Shown: positions 1-11,238, numbered from the stretch's first letter. The stretch is 64,000 nucleotides of DNA from Thermosynechococcaceae cyanobacterium YX3bin19 (GCA_030447595.1 JAUJON010000003.1:1-64000); one strand, 5' to 3'. A program made the numbers and translations. The notes: generated from the sequence alone by a model not told the origin.

Positions 1-62
1 AAGCCGGTAGCGCCCTCAAGTCAACTGTAAAGTCTGCACTCAAAATTGATTAAATCAAAACT

Positions 63-287
63 TTACTTGTCTTCCTGCTTGTTTGGCCGTTCAGTCGCGG
101 CAGCGTCTGCAGGAGCCTCTGAGACTCTTAAGGCATCTGCATTAGACTCTACTTCAGCTTCCGGGTTAACTGACATATCAGCGGCATCATCCATCTGACC
201 ACTGGCATTGGTATTCGGTTTGTTAGAAGTGCTTTTATGGCTAGCGTGACCACCCGGCATGAGTTTCTCCTCAAATAGTTGCATCAA
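63..287 (-). CDS. small hypothetical protein
   Basis: 74-aa ORF, low complexity and acidic; no family recognised. Confidence 0.4.
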   Translation of the reverse strand: MMQLFEEKLMPGGHASHKSTSNKPNTNASGQMDDAADMSVNPEAEVESNADALRVSEAPADAAATERPNKQEDK

Positions 288-453
288 TACTCCTCAGCTT
301 AGGCTTAGCTCATGCCAGGAATCTCCTATCTCCAGGCTTAGATTTACCTAATCGAGGATGGAAAGGTACAGAAATTAGCCGTAGTTAAACTTTGACGCAA
401 GTGAGATTTCTTGAAGCTGGGAAGTAATGCCCAGTAGAATTCCTGGCAGAGGC

Positions 454-1233
454 TCAGTAAGAATTCAACAGAGCGTAAAGGCGCTGAGCATTGTGGATCG
501 CATGAGCGTCAGGGTCGTTATTGAAGTACACGTACACATCAATCTTTTGAACCAAAAACGAGCGGATACGAATGGCCCAATCCAGCAGCTCTGCTTCACT
601 GTAGCCCATGCCCTCTTGACCACAGTGCATCCGGATATAAGTCCAGGGGGCTGTCAGACAAATATCCAACGGCACTTTCGGACTTACAGGCAGGCAGAGG
701 GCGACACCTGCGCGCTCTAGTAATCTATAGACTTGTGGAACTAGCCAGCTAGGGTGACGGAACTCGAAGGTATAGCGCTGTTGGGGATACGCTTGCAGCA
801 GTTGGAGGAAGGACTGAAGACGCTCGACATTCAAGGTCCACATCGGTGGCAATTGAAACAGAATTGGGCCGAGCTTTTCTTGCAAACCAGTGGCTCGCTC
901 CATTAGACGAGTTAGCGGCTCTTGAGGGTCTTTCAACTTCTTCATGTGGGTAAGGTAACGGCTTGCTTTGACGGCAAAGCAAAAACCTGCTGGAGTTTGT
1001 GATCGCCAGGCTTCAAAGACAGACCGCTCCGGCAGACGATAGAAGGAGAAGTTGACTTCTACCGTGGTAAAATTTTCGGCGTAAAATGGCAACTGCTGAT
1101 CGCTAGGCAGCTGAGGTGGGTAAAAACGCTCCATCCAGTGTTGGTAAACCCAACCACTAGTACCGATCTGTAGCCAGGCGGTTGATGCAATGGATTGCAA
1201 TTCCTGCTGCCTTTTGGCCATCCGGTTGTCCAA
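454..1233 (-). CDS. DUF72 domain-containing protein (YecE-like)
   Basis: 259-aa ORF with IGTSGWVYQHW...FYAENFTTVEVNFSFYRLP and YVYFNNDPDAHAIHNAQ, typical of DUF72. Confidence 0.9.
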   Translation of the reverse strand: MDNRMAKRQQELQSIASTAWLQIGTSGWVYQHWMERFYPPQLPSDQQLPFYAENFTTVEVNFSFYRLPERSVFEAWRSQTPAGFCFAVKASRYLTHMKKLKDPQEPLTRLMERATGLQEKLGPILFQLPPMWTLNVERLQSFLQLLQAYPQQRYTFEFRHPSWLVPQVYRLLERAGVALCLPVSPKVPLDICLTAPWTYIRMHCGQEGMGYSEAELLDWAIRIRSFLVQKIDVYVYFNNDPDAHAIHNAQRLYALLNSY

Positions 1234-1484
1234 TTTGAATTAATCTTTATTTTCGGGTGAGCCACCAAGCCCAGGCAACCAGGAAGGCCTGGAAGGGAAG
1301 CCGCAACCAAATCAGTGGTGGGGATCGTGTGGCAGCCCTGCCAATGGATTAGAGCTTAAAAAGTCAAGGGCTAGGCCGCTAAAACAGCTAAAAGCGAAAA
1401 AGCACCCTAGTTTCTAAAAGTGAAGCTAGGATGCCTGCTGAAGCTTGCCGGGTACCAAACTAGTTTTGAAAAGAGGCTATTTTC

Positions 1485-1805
1485 TTAGCGCCAAGTCCGG
1501 TTACCATCATCGTCCATCCGCATCTGCCGGATTACGTCTGAAATTTCTTCTGCGTCCTTAACATGATGTAGCGCCTTTTCTTCACCATCTGTATCTTCCG
1601 CAGTAAAGTACGCAGGAATGGTAATTTGGTCACCGGTAATATCAGGAGCATCTACGGCAATTTGCTTTGATTTCTCTTCGACAGATGCAGACTCGTCAAC
1701 TATTCTGTCACCAGGATTAACGGTTAAATGCTTTTCGTTAATTTCTTCTCTGACACTGTTTTCAGGTGGAACAGTTTTCTTAGATTTATCTTCAGTTTCA
1801 GCCAT
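1485..1805 (-). CDS. hypothetical protein, acidic
   Basis: 106-aa ORF; no family recognised. Confidence 0.45.
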   Translation of the reverse strand: MAETEDKSKKTVPPENSVREEINEKHLTVNPGDRIVDESASVEEKSKQIAVDAPDITGDQITIPAYFTAEDTDGEEKALHHVKDAEEISDVIRQMRMDDDGNRTWR

Positions 1806-1898
1806 AAGTCAGATTAGTACTTTAAGGATGAATGTCATTAACTAGCTATACCATGCTGAAGTTAGCGATCGCTTCCTTCTGATGAGGTAGTTTGTGAA

Positions 1899-2420
1899 CT
1901 AAGATTCTTGCCGGCTGCTGTAGCCAATTACAGCAACCTTATGGCGATAAATAAGTTCAGCTCCATACCACCCGGATAAGCCGAGGATTGTCGCCACAAG
2001 CAAGGAGAGAATAATCCCTACAGGCAATATAGCCTCTGCTGGATTCCCTAGACGCAGAACGTAGTTTACGGCTGCAAGCCCAAGTGAAATGAAGTTAAGG
2101 ATCATATGAGCCCAGCCGGCACTACGCTTGCGAACTCGATCAATTCTTATAAAGTCAGATAGACCCGTGACCACTGCAGGTAAGCCGGTAAGTAACCCCA
2201 CACCCAAAAGCCAAATAGAAGCTCGTGCCCAAAAAGGGTCTTGAGTTAACCAGTAACCTAGATCAGTTCCTGCAGCTCCAACCAGGAAAGCAATGGGGAA
2301 AAGCACAATCAGTGGATGAATTGGATGACCAGCGATCGCAACGGTACTGGTTATACCGCTGTCACGGTAATCACTTTCTTCGCTCTCAATGATCGGTGGA
2401 ATGTTCGGGGTCTGCGTCAT
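1899..2420 (-). CDS. DUF2231-like membrane protein
   Basis: 173 aa, GHPIHPLIVLFPIAFLVGAAGTDLGYWLT with several TM segments. Confidence 0.8.
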   Translation of the reverse strand: MTQTPNIPPIIESEESDYRDSGITSTVAIAGHPIHPLIVLFPIAFLVGAAGTDLGYWLTQDPFWARASIWLLGVGLLTGLPAVVTGLSDFIRIDRVRKRSAGWAHMILNFISLGLAAVNYVLRLGNPAEAILPVGIILSLLVATILGLSGWYGAELIYRHKVAVIGYSSRQES

Positions 2421-2594
2421 ATGAGTTCTATCTCCTTTTTCATTCTTAAGTCTAGACGCAAGCGCCTAACTAAAGCCGCTTTTTGGATAGTTGCCAGGCG
2501 TATAGCTTTAGAGAGACGCCAGATTGAACTTTACTAGTACTTCAACGGCGCTTCAGTCCCACCATAATTGTTGGAAGCCTTTTGCCTGTCTAGG

Positions 2595-3347
2595 CTATGA
2601 GGAAGGAAACTTTTCGATGTGAGTTTCTGCTTGAAGTGTTATCCGGCCCTGCTGCACATCCAATCCCTTCAAGCGAAGTGACATACCTTCCATCTGAAAG
2701 TTACGCAAATCCAGTAATTCGCTAGCCTTTTCTAAAAGAGCATCAGTGAGTTCTGGCGAGAGCTCTTTACCCTCAGTGTACTGAACATCTTCTAGAACAA
2801 TCCGCTCACCCCCGTCGCTTGTGCGGGGTACAGCAGTAAAAGCAACTTGCTTCTTCTCATTTGTGCCCTGCAGGAGAATTTCATTCTCTAGACCAGCTTT
2901 GCCCTCCCCTGGTAAACGGAACTCTACATGTTGAACGTCGACCTTTGTGGGTTGATTGTCAACAGTTACATCTAGGTTTTGCAGCTTACTATAAATAAAC
3001 TCAGAGTTAAATGCACGGGTAATATCTTGTTCCGTTAGGACAACGCGAGTAGCAGCATCGGTAGGATGTTCCAGTTCAATATTGCCAAAAGCTGCCTGAA
3101 AGGGATTGATGGAAATGCGGCTGGTTTCCATCTGTAGCTCCTCCGCGCGGAGATCCTTTTGCATGACCATTCCCTTACCTTCGATAGAAACCGAATCTAT
3201 GTTCCCTTGCATGACCTCAAGAGGATTGGCATCAACGTTAACGTTTAGCGCTTCCACTTCATCGAGTTGGCTAGCCAAACCAATCTCAGCTGCTTTGCTG
3301 ACCGCATCTTCTCCCATTCCTTGTTTATCAGGTGACATTACGTACAT
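2595..3347 (-). CDS. DUF2993 (LmeA-like) domain protein
   Basis: 250 aa; pattern of cyanobacterial DUF2993 proteins (EDVQYTEGKELSPELTDALLEKASELLDLRNFQMEGMSLRLKGLDVQQGRITLQAETHI). Confidence 0.75.
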   Translation of the reverse strand: MYVMSPDKQGMGEDAVSKAAEIGLASQLDEVEALNVNVDANPLEVMQGNIDSVSIEGKGMVMQKDLRAEELQMETSRISINPFQAAFGNIELEHPTDAATRVVLTEQDITRAFNSEFIYSKLQNLDVTVDNQPTKVDVQHVEFRLPGEGKAGLENEILLQGTNEKKQVAFTAVPRTSDGGERIVLEDVQYTEGKELSPELTDALLEKASELLDLRNFQMEGMSLRLKGLDVQQGRITLQAETHIEKFPSS

Positions 3348-3742
3348 TCCTTCATAAAAATTTTCTTTTGACTACTCTAATGCCAGCAATTGGGGTGGCG
3401 TATCTGTATCTCGGTAGAGGAAGTACCCTCGGGCTTCCACCGATAGGTCGATAAAGCACTGGTTAACAAATACCTAGCGGAGGCACTTTAACCTACATAA
3501 ATCCCCCATGGAGTGCGGGTGGAATTCAAAATATACTCTGCCTGTGACTCCTGTTCGAGCGCTGTGGTAAGTACAACTGAGGTTCAGCAGCTGCTTACAT
3601 TCAGAAAAGTAGAAATGTATTAGAAGAGATGGGCAGCAGCTCAACCCTGTTCTTGAAGAGGGTCTATCCTTTAAACTCAGTAACGGCTTTGCACCACAAG
3701 AGTAACCGCTTACTTCGCTAGACTCTTTTACAATCTTTATCT

Positions 3743-3952
3743 ATGCCTTCCGCTAACTACGTCATCAAGCTTGATCAGTTCCTTAAGGTGGTTGGTATTG
3801 CCCAAACTGGTGGTCAAGCAAAATTAATTATTCAGGAGGGCCAAGTTGTAGTCAACGATGCGGTAGAAACCCGGCGAGGTCGTAAGCTAGTATCAGGCGA
3901 TCGCGTCATCGTTGGTAAAGAAACTTTTGTGGTTGGAACAAACGTTACCTAA
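3743..3952 (+). CDS. RNA-binding S4 domain protein
   Basis: 69 aa: IKLDQFLKVVGIAQTGGQAKLIIQEGQVVVNDAVETRRGRKLVSGDRV. Confidence 0.9.
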   Translation: MPSANYVIKLDQFLKVVGIAQTGGQAKLIIQEGQVVVNDAVETRRGRKLVSGDRVIVGKETFVVGTNVT

Positions 3953-4016
3953 TGTCTAGCTGATCTTTTTTTCAGGCACAACTTTAATTAGTTCAAAATG
4001 CATTGTTTTAAGCTCC

Positions 4017-5222
4017 ATGAATGAAGCTCAATACTCGCTTCAGACAAAGCAAAAAACTTTTAGGATCAGTTTGATACTTTTGCCTTTCTTGCCATATATA
4101 GGGCTTTCAGGGTTGCTTGCAGTTACCGTACTATTATTTAAGGAACATTACAGGTCTATTAGTAGAAGCATTTTAGGAAAAGCTACTTTACTAGTGAGTA
4201 TATTGATATCTGCTAGCTGCTTTACTGCTTATAACAAAACCGAAGCCTTTCTTCAACTAGCCAATTTTCTGCCATTTTTATTATTATTCCTCGTCATACC
4301 ATTTTTGTTAAGAACCTCTGTACAATTTGAGCAACTAGCTGTTGACTTAATAATCTCTTCTGTCCCTATTAGCTTGTTAGAGATTATACAGTTCAGCTTA
4401 GGGAGTATTCGTCCTGCTGCTATTTTTGATAATCCGAATGTTCTAGCTAGCTACTTAGTGGTTATGCTAGGTATTGAATTAGGTCTCTTTTTAAGATTAT
4501 TGAAATCAAATTATTTCTCGTATTTGTTCCTTAAAATCAAGTTCAAACAAAGACATGCAATTCTTCTTTTGGCGTTGGCTATCAGTCTGACACTGATAGC
4601 AATTTTAATTTCTGGCTCAAGGAGTGGCTTAATAGCCGCTCTATTCCAGCTTATAGCTTCTATACTTATCTTTAGTGTATTTACGGGTCAGAGTTTTCTA
4701 ATTCCAAGCATTAGCTTCGCAATTTTAGCTGTATTATTTGCCTCGATCTGGACCTGGTTTGATGCAACTAGAAGGCTTACTCTGAGTTCAATAGCTAGTG
4801 ACTTAAGAATAGATATTTGGCGAGTTGCACTTTCACTCATTCAGGAAAAGCCACTATTTGGCTGGGGCCTTGGTAGCTTCAAATTCTTATACCCTCTACG
4901 GAGTACGACTTCAGAGAATTTTGCTCACGCCCACAGCTTTTGGCTACTTTTAGGAGCTGAAACTGGAATTTTAGTAGTCCTTATCTTGACTATTTTGGTA
5001 GGTTATGTTTATTACGTAGGTGTTAAAGACTTAATAATAGTTCGGCAACATTCCTCTACAAATTTTCTTTTGTTTGGTTATCTTGCTGCTTTTGGTGGGT
5101 GCGTTTTCTATGCTTTGTTTGATTGCACGTTTTATGATGCCAGAGTGAACACCTTTAATTGGTTAATACTTGGCTGCATTCGTCAGCTTACAAAACTTGA
5201 TTCGAGTTCGGGAAACTCCTGA
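4017..5222 (+). CDS. O-antigen ligase/polymerase family membrane protein
   Basis: 401 aa, multi-TM, SGSRSGLIAA and GWGLGSFKFLYP...FAHAHSFWLLLGAETG motifs; next to nucleotide-sugar genes. Confidence 0.8.
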   Translation: MNEAQYSLQTKQKTFRISLILLPFLPYIGLSGLLAVTVLLFKEHYRSISRSILGKATLLVSILISASCFTAYNKTEAFLQLANFLPFLLLFLVIPFLLRTSVQFEQLAVDLIISSVPISLLEIIQFSLGSIRPAAIFDNPNVLASYLVVMLGIELGLFLRLLKSNYFSYLFLKIKFKQRHAILLLALAISLTLIAILISGSRSGLIAALFQLIASILIFSVFTGQSFLIPSISFAILAVLFASIWTWFDATRRLTLSSIASDLRIDIWRVALSLIQEKPLFGWGLGSFKFLYPLRSTTSENFAHAHSFWLLLGAETGILVVLILTILVGYVYYVGVKDLIIVRQHSSTNFLLFGYLAAFGGCVFYALFDCTFYDARVNTFNWLILGCIRQLTKLDSSSGNS

Positions 5223-5417
5223 TGACGAACTTCTGTAGAATTCCATGGCTGGTGCTAGCCTGTAGTTCCATCAGACAAGCCACTCCAACCAATGAATAGG
5301 ATAGCAAAGTATTGACAATGGTTACTAATGTGACAAGCTTGACGAGGGAAATCCTATTATATGAACATCTCCCTTTTAGTACAAACGGATTGATAGGTTG
5401 GGAAAGGAACGAGTAGC

Positions 5418-6506
5418 ATGGCACAGGCGGTACGCAGGCGGGCACTAATCACAGGCATCACCGGACAAGATGGGTCTTATCTAACAGAACAACTGCTGGA
5501 GAAAGGGAATGAGGTGCATGGCCTGATTCGGCGAACTTCGACTTTCAATACTGACCGCATCGACCATGTCTACGAAGACCCGCATATTGAAGGGGCACGC
5601 TTGTTCTTGCACTATGGTGATTTGACCGATGGCACAACTCTGGGGCGGATTCTAGAAGAAGTTCAACCGACAGAAATCTATAACCTAGGTGCACAATCCC
5701 ATGTGCGCGTCAGCTTTGACGCTCCAGAATACACCGTTGATACTGTCGCCATGGGCACCCTGCGTCTCCTGGAAGCCGTGCGAGACTATCAACAGCGTAC
5801 CGGCATAGAAGTCCGCTTCTACCAGGCCGGTTCATCAGAGATGTTTGGACTTGTCCAGGAAGTGCCTCAGAAGGAGACCACCCCCTTCTACCCCCGCAGT
5901 CCCTATGCTTGTGCCAAAGTCTATGCTCACTGGCAAACCGTCAACTACCGAGAGTCCTACAGCTTGTTTGCCTGCAACGGCATTTTGTTCAACCACGAGT
6001 CCCCTCGGCGAGGAGAAACCTTCGTTACCCGCAAGGTTACCCGAGCGATCGCCCAGATTGTTGCCGGTCGTCAGCACAAGTTGTATATGGGCAACCTGGA
6101 TGCCAAACGGGACTGGGGCTACGCCAAAGACTACGTTAAAGCCATGTGGCTGATGCTGCAGCAGGACAAACCGGATGATTATGTAGTAGCAACTGGAGAA
6201 ACCCACTCAGTTGAGGAATTTCTCGGTCTTGCCTTTGGGTATGCCAATCTGAACTGGCGAGATTACGTAGAGTTCGACGAGCGCTACCTGCGCCCTGCCG
6301 AGGTAGACTTATTGATTGGTGACCCGACTAAAGTTCGCCAGCAGCTCCAATGGGAACCTTCGGTCACCTTCAAGGAACTGGTTCTCCTGATGGTCGAGGC
6401 TGATCTGCGCGGCCTCGGTCAAGCCTCCCCCAACGGCAAGGCAGCACAATCTACCCAGGATACCGCCTTTATCCGCCAGGTTCTTAGTGGTAGCCGCTTC
6501 TCCTGA
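5418..6506 (+). CDS. gmd: GDP-mannose 4,6-dehydratase
   Basis: 362 aa, [23 protein letters not shown]...[47 protein letters not shown]. Confidence 0.97.
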   Translation: MAQAVRRRALITGITGQDGSYLTEQLLEKGNEVHGLIRRTSTFNTDRIDHVYEDPHIEGARLFLHYGDLTDGTTLGRILEEVQPTEIYNLGAQSHVRVSFDAPEYTVDTVAMGTLRLLEAVRDYQQRTGIEVRFYQAGSSEMFGLVQEVPQKETTPFYPRSPYACAKVYAHWQTVNYRESYSLFACNGILFNHESPRRGETFVTRKVTRAIAQIVAGRQHKLYMGNLDAKRDWGYAKDYVKAMWLMLQQDKPDDYVVATGETHSVEEFLGLAFGYANLNWRDYVEFDERYLRPAEVDLLIGDPTKVRQQLQWEPSVTFKELVLLMVEADLRGLGQASPNGKAAQSTQDTAFIRQVLSGSRFS

Positions 6507-6545
6507 GCAGATTCAGGTTCCGAGAGTAGCGTTAAAAACAGCATC

Positions 6546-7559
6546 TTGCCAATCCTTTCGGCTACAGTAGCAACTATCTTCAGCCAAGCCACTATGAAAG
6601 CCAGTTCAGTTCTTTGTTTGGAAAATAAGAAGATTCTCGTTACAGGTGGTGCTGGTTTTCTTGGCCGTCAGGTCATTAGCCAACTGCAGCAAGCAGGGGC
6701 TGACCCCCACAAGATCACTGTTACTCGTTCTCAAGATTGCGACTTGCGCTCGCTAGAGAACTGCCAGCGAGCTGTGACCCAGCAGGATATTGTCATCCAC
6801 CTAGCTGCTCATGTCGGCGGGATTGGCTTAAACCAGGAAAAACCAGCAGAGCTGTTCTATGACAACTTAATCATGGGTGCTCAGCTGATTCATGAATCCT
6901 ACCAAGCTGGGGTGGAAAAGTTTGTTTGTGTCGGTACCATCTGCGCCTACCCCAAGTTCACCTCTGTTCCCTTCAAGGAGGAGGATCTATGGAACGGCTA
7001 TCCAGAGGAAACCAACGCGCCCTACGGCATCGCCAAGAAAGCCTTGCTGGTACAACTGCAAGCCTACCGTCAGCAGTACGGCTTTGATGGCATTTACCTG
7101 CTGCCGGTGAACCTGTACGGGCCTGAAGATAACTTCAACCCCCACAGCTCCCATGTGATTCCTGCCCTGATTCATAAGGTCCATGCAGCTCAGCAGCAGG
7201 GACAAAAGCAGCTGCACGTCTGGGGCGATGGTAGCCCAACGCGGGAGTTTCTCTACTCCGAGGATGCAGCCCGCGGCATTATCATGGGCACCCAGCACTA
7301 TAGCAGTCCTGAGCCTGTAAATCTGGGAACTGGGTACGAGATCTCCATTCGCCATCTGGTCGAACTGATTTGTGAGCTGATGGAGTTCTCGGGGGAGATT
7401 GTTTGGGAGACCGATAAGCCTAACGGACAGCCCCGGCGCTGCTTGGACACCCAAAGAGCGAAGCAAACTTTTGGCTTCACAGCCCAGGTTGATTTCAAGC
7501 AAGGGCTGCTCAACACCATCAACTGGTATCGCCAGTACGGCAATCAAGCAGATTCCTAG
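6546..7559 (+). CDS. fcl: GDP-L-fucose synthase; start likely at 6594 (MKASSV)
   Basis: 337 aa, ILVTGGAGFLGRQV...ICAYPKFTSVPFKEEDLWNGYPEETNAPYGIAKKALLVQ. Confidence 0.95.
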   Translation: MPILSATVATIFSQATMKASSVLCLENKKILVTGGAGFLGRQVISQLQQAGADPHKITVTRSQDCDLRSLENCQRAVTQQDIVIHLAAHVGGIGLNQEKPAELFYDNLIMGAQLIHESYQAGVEKFVCVGTICAYPKFTSVPFKEEDLWNGYPEETNAPYGIAKKALLVQLQAYRQQYGFDGIYLLPVNLYGPEDNFNPHSSHVIPALIHKVHAAQQQGQKQLHVWGDGSPTREFLYSEDAARGIIMGTQHYSSPEPVNLGTGYEISIRHLVELICELMEFSGEIVWETDKPNGQPRRCLDTQRAKQTFGFTAQVDFKQGLLNTINWYRQYGNQADS

Positions 7560-7603
7560 ATGAAACCATCAGCGATCTATGAGAGTCTGTGAGGAGTCGA
7601 TGA

Positions 7604-7744
7604 ATGAGGATCCTAAAGGGCCTGAATATCTATGAGGAAGTAAGTATTACTGGTCCCATCGGTTTAACTGGAGCCAAGGAAGCTAGTTTGAGGAAATTGG
7701 GAGCTATTGATACACCTACATCTCCACAGCTGCCGGGAAATTAA
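7604..7744 (+). CDS. possible short ORF (46 codons)
   Basis: ATG at 7604 to TAA at 7742-7744; MRILKGLNIYEEVSITGPIGLTGAKEASLRKLGAIDTPTSPQLPGN; could be a gene remnant. Confidence 0.25.
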   Translation: MRILKGLNIYEEVSITGPIGLTGAKEASLRKLGAIDTPTSPQLPGN

Positions 7745-7811
7745 CGGCTCCTTCGGTAACCTGCTGTACAGGGCTGAGAAAAGTTGCCTTACCGACACTG
7801 AGGCTCATAAT

Positions 7812-8636
7812 TTAGATGTTTTTGCCCATGCGGTTGAGCAGCTTGCGAATCAGCTCACCGTCCCTGGCCGCTAGACTATTGGCAAGATATACCTCCAAGT
7901 CCTGGCAAGCCTCACTCCAACGGCCCAACTGGTAGTAAAGAATACCGCGATCTCGCAGTTCTCCGACTGCATCGGGAACAATCAAGAGAATCCGCTCAAT
8001 TGCCGCCAGGCTTTTGGCCAACTGATTCTGGGTAAGGTAGATGTGCTTGAGATTTGTTAGCATCCGCACCAAAAATTGCCGGGGACCAATGGGCGCTAAA
8101 AAATCTGGTTGCAGTTCAATAGGCTGGCCGTAAATTTGAGAAAGCCGCTCTTGACAGTCTTGAGGAAAAAGAATTTCCCCATTGTGAAAAGCGTCCACAT
8201 AAAGCTCCATATCACCGTAGTTAGGGCGAATTAAGAAGTGACCCGGCATGCCAATTCCCACCATCGGAAAATCAAGCCGCTGAGCAATCTCCAGATAGAC
8301 CAAAGATAGAGCGATGGGAATGCCAGTGCGCCGGTCAATGACGTCATTGAGAAAGCTATTACGGGGGTTGTAGTAGTCTCCAGTGTTGCCAGTAAACCCC
8401 AAATCTTGATAAAGGTACTGGTTGATAGTCTGGATAATCCGCAGCGGGTAGGATTCTACGGGCAGGCGCTCCCGCACCTCCTCAGCCATTGTGTCCAAGG
8501 CGTTCAGGTAGCTTTCGACATCTAGGTCAAAATATTCCTCCTGAGCAATGTAGAGGGCCGCCGCTGCCAAGTTAATCTGAGCTTCAGGCTGATGAATAGC
8601 TTGATATAATTGCTGTCGAGCGAGGGGAAAGTCCAT
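7812..8636 (-). CDS. SirB1 family protein (transglutaminase-like/TPR)
   Basis: 274 aa, YYNPRNSFLNDVIDRRTGIPIALSLVYLEIAQRLDFPMVGIGMPGHFLIR. Confidence 0.92.
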   Translation of the reverse strand: MDFPLARQQLYQAIHQPEAQINLAAAALYIAQEEYFDLDVESYLNALDTMAEEVRERLPVESYPLRIIQTINQYLYQDLGFTGNTGDYYNPRNSFLNDVIDRRTGIPIALSLVYLEIAQRLDFPMVGIGMPGHFLIRPNYGDMELYVDAFHNGEILFPQDCQERLSQIYGQPIELQPDFLAPIGPRQFLVRMLTNLKHIYLTQNQLAKSLAAIERILLIVPDAVGELRDRGILYYQLGRWSEACQDLEVYLANSLAARDGELIRKLLNRMGKNI

Positions 8637-8806
8637 ATTGATCTTGTATCACACTCCCAACCTCAAGCAGAGGCTATTAGCAGGCGGCGTTGAATTATCT
8701 TTCTGAAGACTTAGAGTTACTGCTGACCCATTTTGGTATCTTCAGATGGATGTGGTCCTTGAGGGTGCAAAGGACCAAAAAATAGGCGTAAGCTGCTAAC
8801 TGAACT

Positions 8807-9379
8807 ATGAAACCTGAAGAGATTACCAATACCCTGAACCAGCTTTTTAGCTCATCAACCCTGACAGTGCTACCGCCCAGCTCCTGGCAGGTTGAGACCT
8901 CTAGATTCAAACTGCTGGTTCTGCTCTCGGAAGATGAATCTTGGTTACGCATCCTGATACCGATTGTTGCCGCTGAAGAAGCGCAGCCCTTGATGGAACA
9001 GCTTCTAGCCGCCAACTTCAATCTTACCCAGGAAACTCGCTACGCCCTGCACCAGAATGCTTTGTGGGGAGTGTTTCAACATAGTTTGCCCAGCCTAACA
9101 GTTTCTGACTTTTCAGCGGCGGTTGCACGACTCATCGCCCTACAGGAAGCGGGCCTATCTCAGCCTTTTAATCAATTGCTGGAGGAACGCATTCGTCAAA
9201 TTATCCAGGCAGCTAAGCGGCAGGGCCAATCTCTAGAAGCAACGCTGCAAAACCTAGACCGTTTTTACCAGGAAGGACTTATGGGAAACCTGGACCAGGG
9301 AGAAGAGTCCCGTGAAGCAGTACTGGCAGCCTGGCGACGCCAATTAGAGCGGCTCTGGCCGGAGGTAGAGGCAAGCTGA
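8807..9379 (+). CDS. conserved cyanobacterial hypothetical protein
   Basis: 190-aa intact ORF between SirB1 and an ABC exporter. Confidence 0.65.
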   Translation: MKPEEITNTLNQLFSSSTLTVLPPSSWQVETSRFKLLVLLSEDESWLRILIPIVAAEEAQPLMEQLLAANFNLTQETRYALHQNALWGVFQHSLPSLTVSDFSAAVARLIALQEAGLSQPFNQLLEERIRQIIQAAKRQGQSLEATLQNLDRFYQEGLMGNLDQGEESREAVLAAWRRQLERLWPEVEAS

Positions 9380-9385
9380 AGTTTA

Positions 9386-11155
9386 TCACTGGAGAATTTC
9401 TTCCAATTTGTGCCGGTTCCACAGCGTCTGATAGAGCCCAGGTTGTGGCAATAGCTCAGTGTGGGACCCAGCTTGGACAACTTGACCTCGATCCATGACG
9501 AGAATTCGATCGGCAGTGGCGGCAGCCGAGAGCTGGTGAGAAATAAAGACCACGGTTTTACGGGCTTGCCCAGCCGAAAGAGTTTTCAAAATCTCAGTCG
9601 CAGTTTGGTTGTCTACACTGGAGAGGGCATCGTCCAGAATCAGGATGGGGGCGTTGACCAGGAGTGCCCGTGCCAGGGCAGATCGCTGGCGTTGACCGCC
9701 GGATAGCGTAATACCTCGCTCCCCCACAACTGTTTCATACTGTTGCGGAAAATTAAGTACTTCTCGGTGAATCTGAGCCTGTTGGCCTACCTGTTCCACC
9801 ACTGACTGCTCACTTAAGGGGTCGCCGTAGCGAATATTATTTTTCAGCGTGGTGCTAAACAGAAAACTATCTTGGGGAACATAGGCGATCGCCGCTCGCA
9901 GATCCTGCAAGTCCAGCTGGGTAATGTCATACCCATCCAGAAAAAGCTGATTGGGTTCAATGTCTAGCAGCCGGGGTAGGGCATTCGCCAGGGTTGACTT
10001 TCCAGAGCCAACCGGACCCACTACGGCAACAGTTTCTCCCGGTTGAATCGTGAAGTTGACATCCTGGAGCGCCGGAGCCTTTGCTCCCGGATAGGTATAG
10101 GTCAGATGACGCGCCGTTAGCTGGCCCTGGACCTGCTGCACCGGCAGAGAAGCAGCGTTGGCGGTATTGTAAATGTCTGGCTTCACTGCCAGAATGGCCT
10201 CAATCCGGTCAATGCTAACTTCGCCACGCTGGTAAGCGGTAATCGTAAAACCCAGTAGCGCAGTGGGAAAAATCAGCCGTTCTACATAGAGGAGCAGGGC
10301 AATAAAGTCGCCCACAGTAATTGTCCCACTGGCGATCGCACGGCTCCCTAGCCACAGCAGAATTAATAAGCTTAAACTGGCAACTCCGCCCAGCACCGGA
10401 AACAGGATATTACGAGTTTTTGCCAAGGTTAAGTTGGCATCCAACAGGTGTTGATTCAACTGGCGGAAGGCCCGTCGCTCATTCTCTTCCTGGGCATAGA
10501 TTTTGATCAGGGCAATCCCACTCATGTCTTCCTGGATCAGTTCACTGATTCCAGAGAGTTCTTGTTGAACTGCCAATTGCTCACCGCGAAGGCGATCGCT
10601 GAACACTTGCACCAGCAGCAGAATCAGGGGGTATACAGAGATTGCTGCTAAACTCAGACCAACGTTGATTGACAGCATCACGGGCAGCGTCAGCGCATAG
10701 GCGAACGTTGTATTTGCCAGACTTAAGACGGCAAATCCCACTAAGCGCCGAATATTATCGACATCGCTGGTGGCTCGGCTAATCAAATCGCCAGCCGTAT
10801 TGGTGGCAAAGTAAGCTGGCTCTAACGTTAACAGGTGTTCAAAAATCTTTTGCTTCAGGTCAAATTCAACCTGTCGGCCCGCACCAAACAGCCAAATCCG
10901 CGAGACCATGCGAATGACCCACATGACTGAGGCCAATACTAGAATCAGCAGCACCGGGCGCAAAATCTGATCAAAGCTGAAGGTGACTTCTAGCTCGTCG
11001 ATCGCATTGCGAATCAGTAAAGGAAGATAGACCCCTAGGGCGTTCACAACTAACAGAGCCAGGATGCCGGCGGTGACAATCCGCCAGTGGGGGCGAAGAT
11101 AGCTTGCAAGTGTTCGAAGCCGGGAAAAACTGCGCGCGTCTTGGGGTTTTGCCAT
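9386..11155 (-). CDS. ABC exporter (fused permease/ATP-binding)
   Basis: 589 aa; Walker A GPVGSGKSTL, signature LSGGQRQR, Walker B ILILDDALSSVD. Confidence 0.95.
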   Translation of the reverse strand: MAKPQDARSFSRLRTLASYLRPHWRIVTAGILALLVVNALGVYLPLLIRNAIDELEVTFSFDQILRPVLLILVLASVMWVIRMVSRIWLFGAGRQVEFDLKQKIFEHLLTLEPAYFATNTAGDLISRATSDVDNIRRLVGFAVLSLANTTFAYALTLPVMLSINVGLSLAAISVYPLILLLVQVFSDRLRGEQLAVQQELSGISELIQEDMSGIALIKIYAQEENERRAFRQLNQHLLDANLTLAKTRNILFPVLGGVASLSLLILLWLGSRAIASGTITVGDFIALLLYVERLIFPTALLGFTITAYQRGEVSIDRIEAILAVKPDIYNTANAASLPVQQVQGQLTARHLTYTYPGAKAPALQDVNFTIQPGETVAVVGPVGSGKSTLANALPRLLDIEPNQLFLDGYDITQLDLQDLRAAIAYVPQDSFLFSTTLKNNIRYGDPLSEQSVVEQVGQQAQIHREVLNFPQQYETVVGERGITLSGGQRQRSALARALLVNAPILILDDALSSVDNQTATEILKTLSAGQARKTVVFISHQLSAAATADRILVMDRGQVVQAGSHTELLPQPGLYQTLWNRHKLEEILQ

Positions 11156-11238
11156 CCTTTGAGTTTACAACTTTAGCAAGAATGGGTGCATAACTGCTGC
11201 CGGCCAATGCAGAAAAGAGTCCAGCCGCTTCTCATCCT

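Noticed and set aside
427-982. ORFs 427..720 (+) and 749..982 (-) overlapping the DUF72 gene
   Set aside because: Alternative frames of a clearly recognisable DUF72 coding sequence.
6987-7547. 186-aa minus ORF opposite fucose synthase, and similar long antisense ORFs (e.g. 20760..21137, 49517..49903)
   Set aside because: Antisense to strongly conserved coding sequences; no domain recognised.
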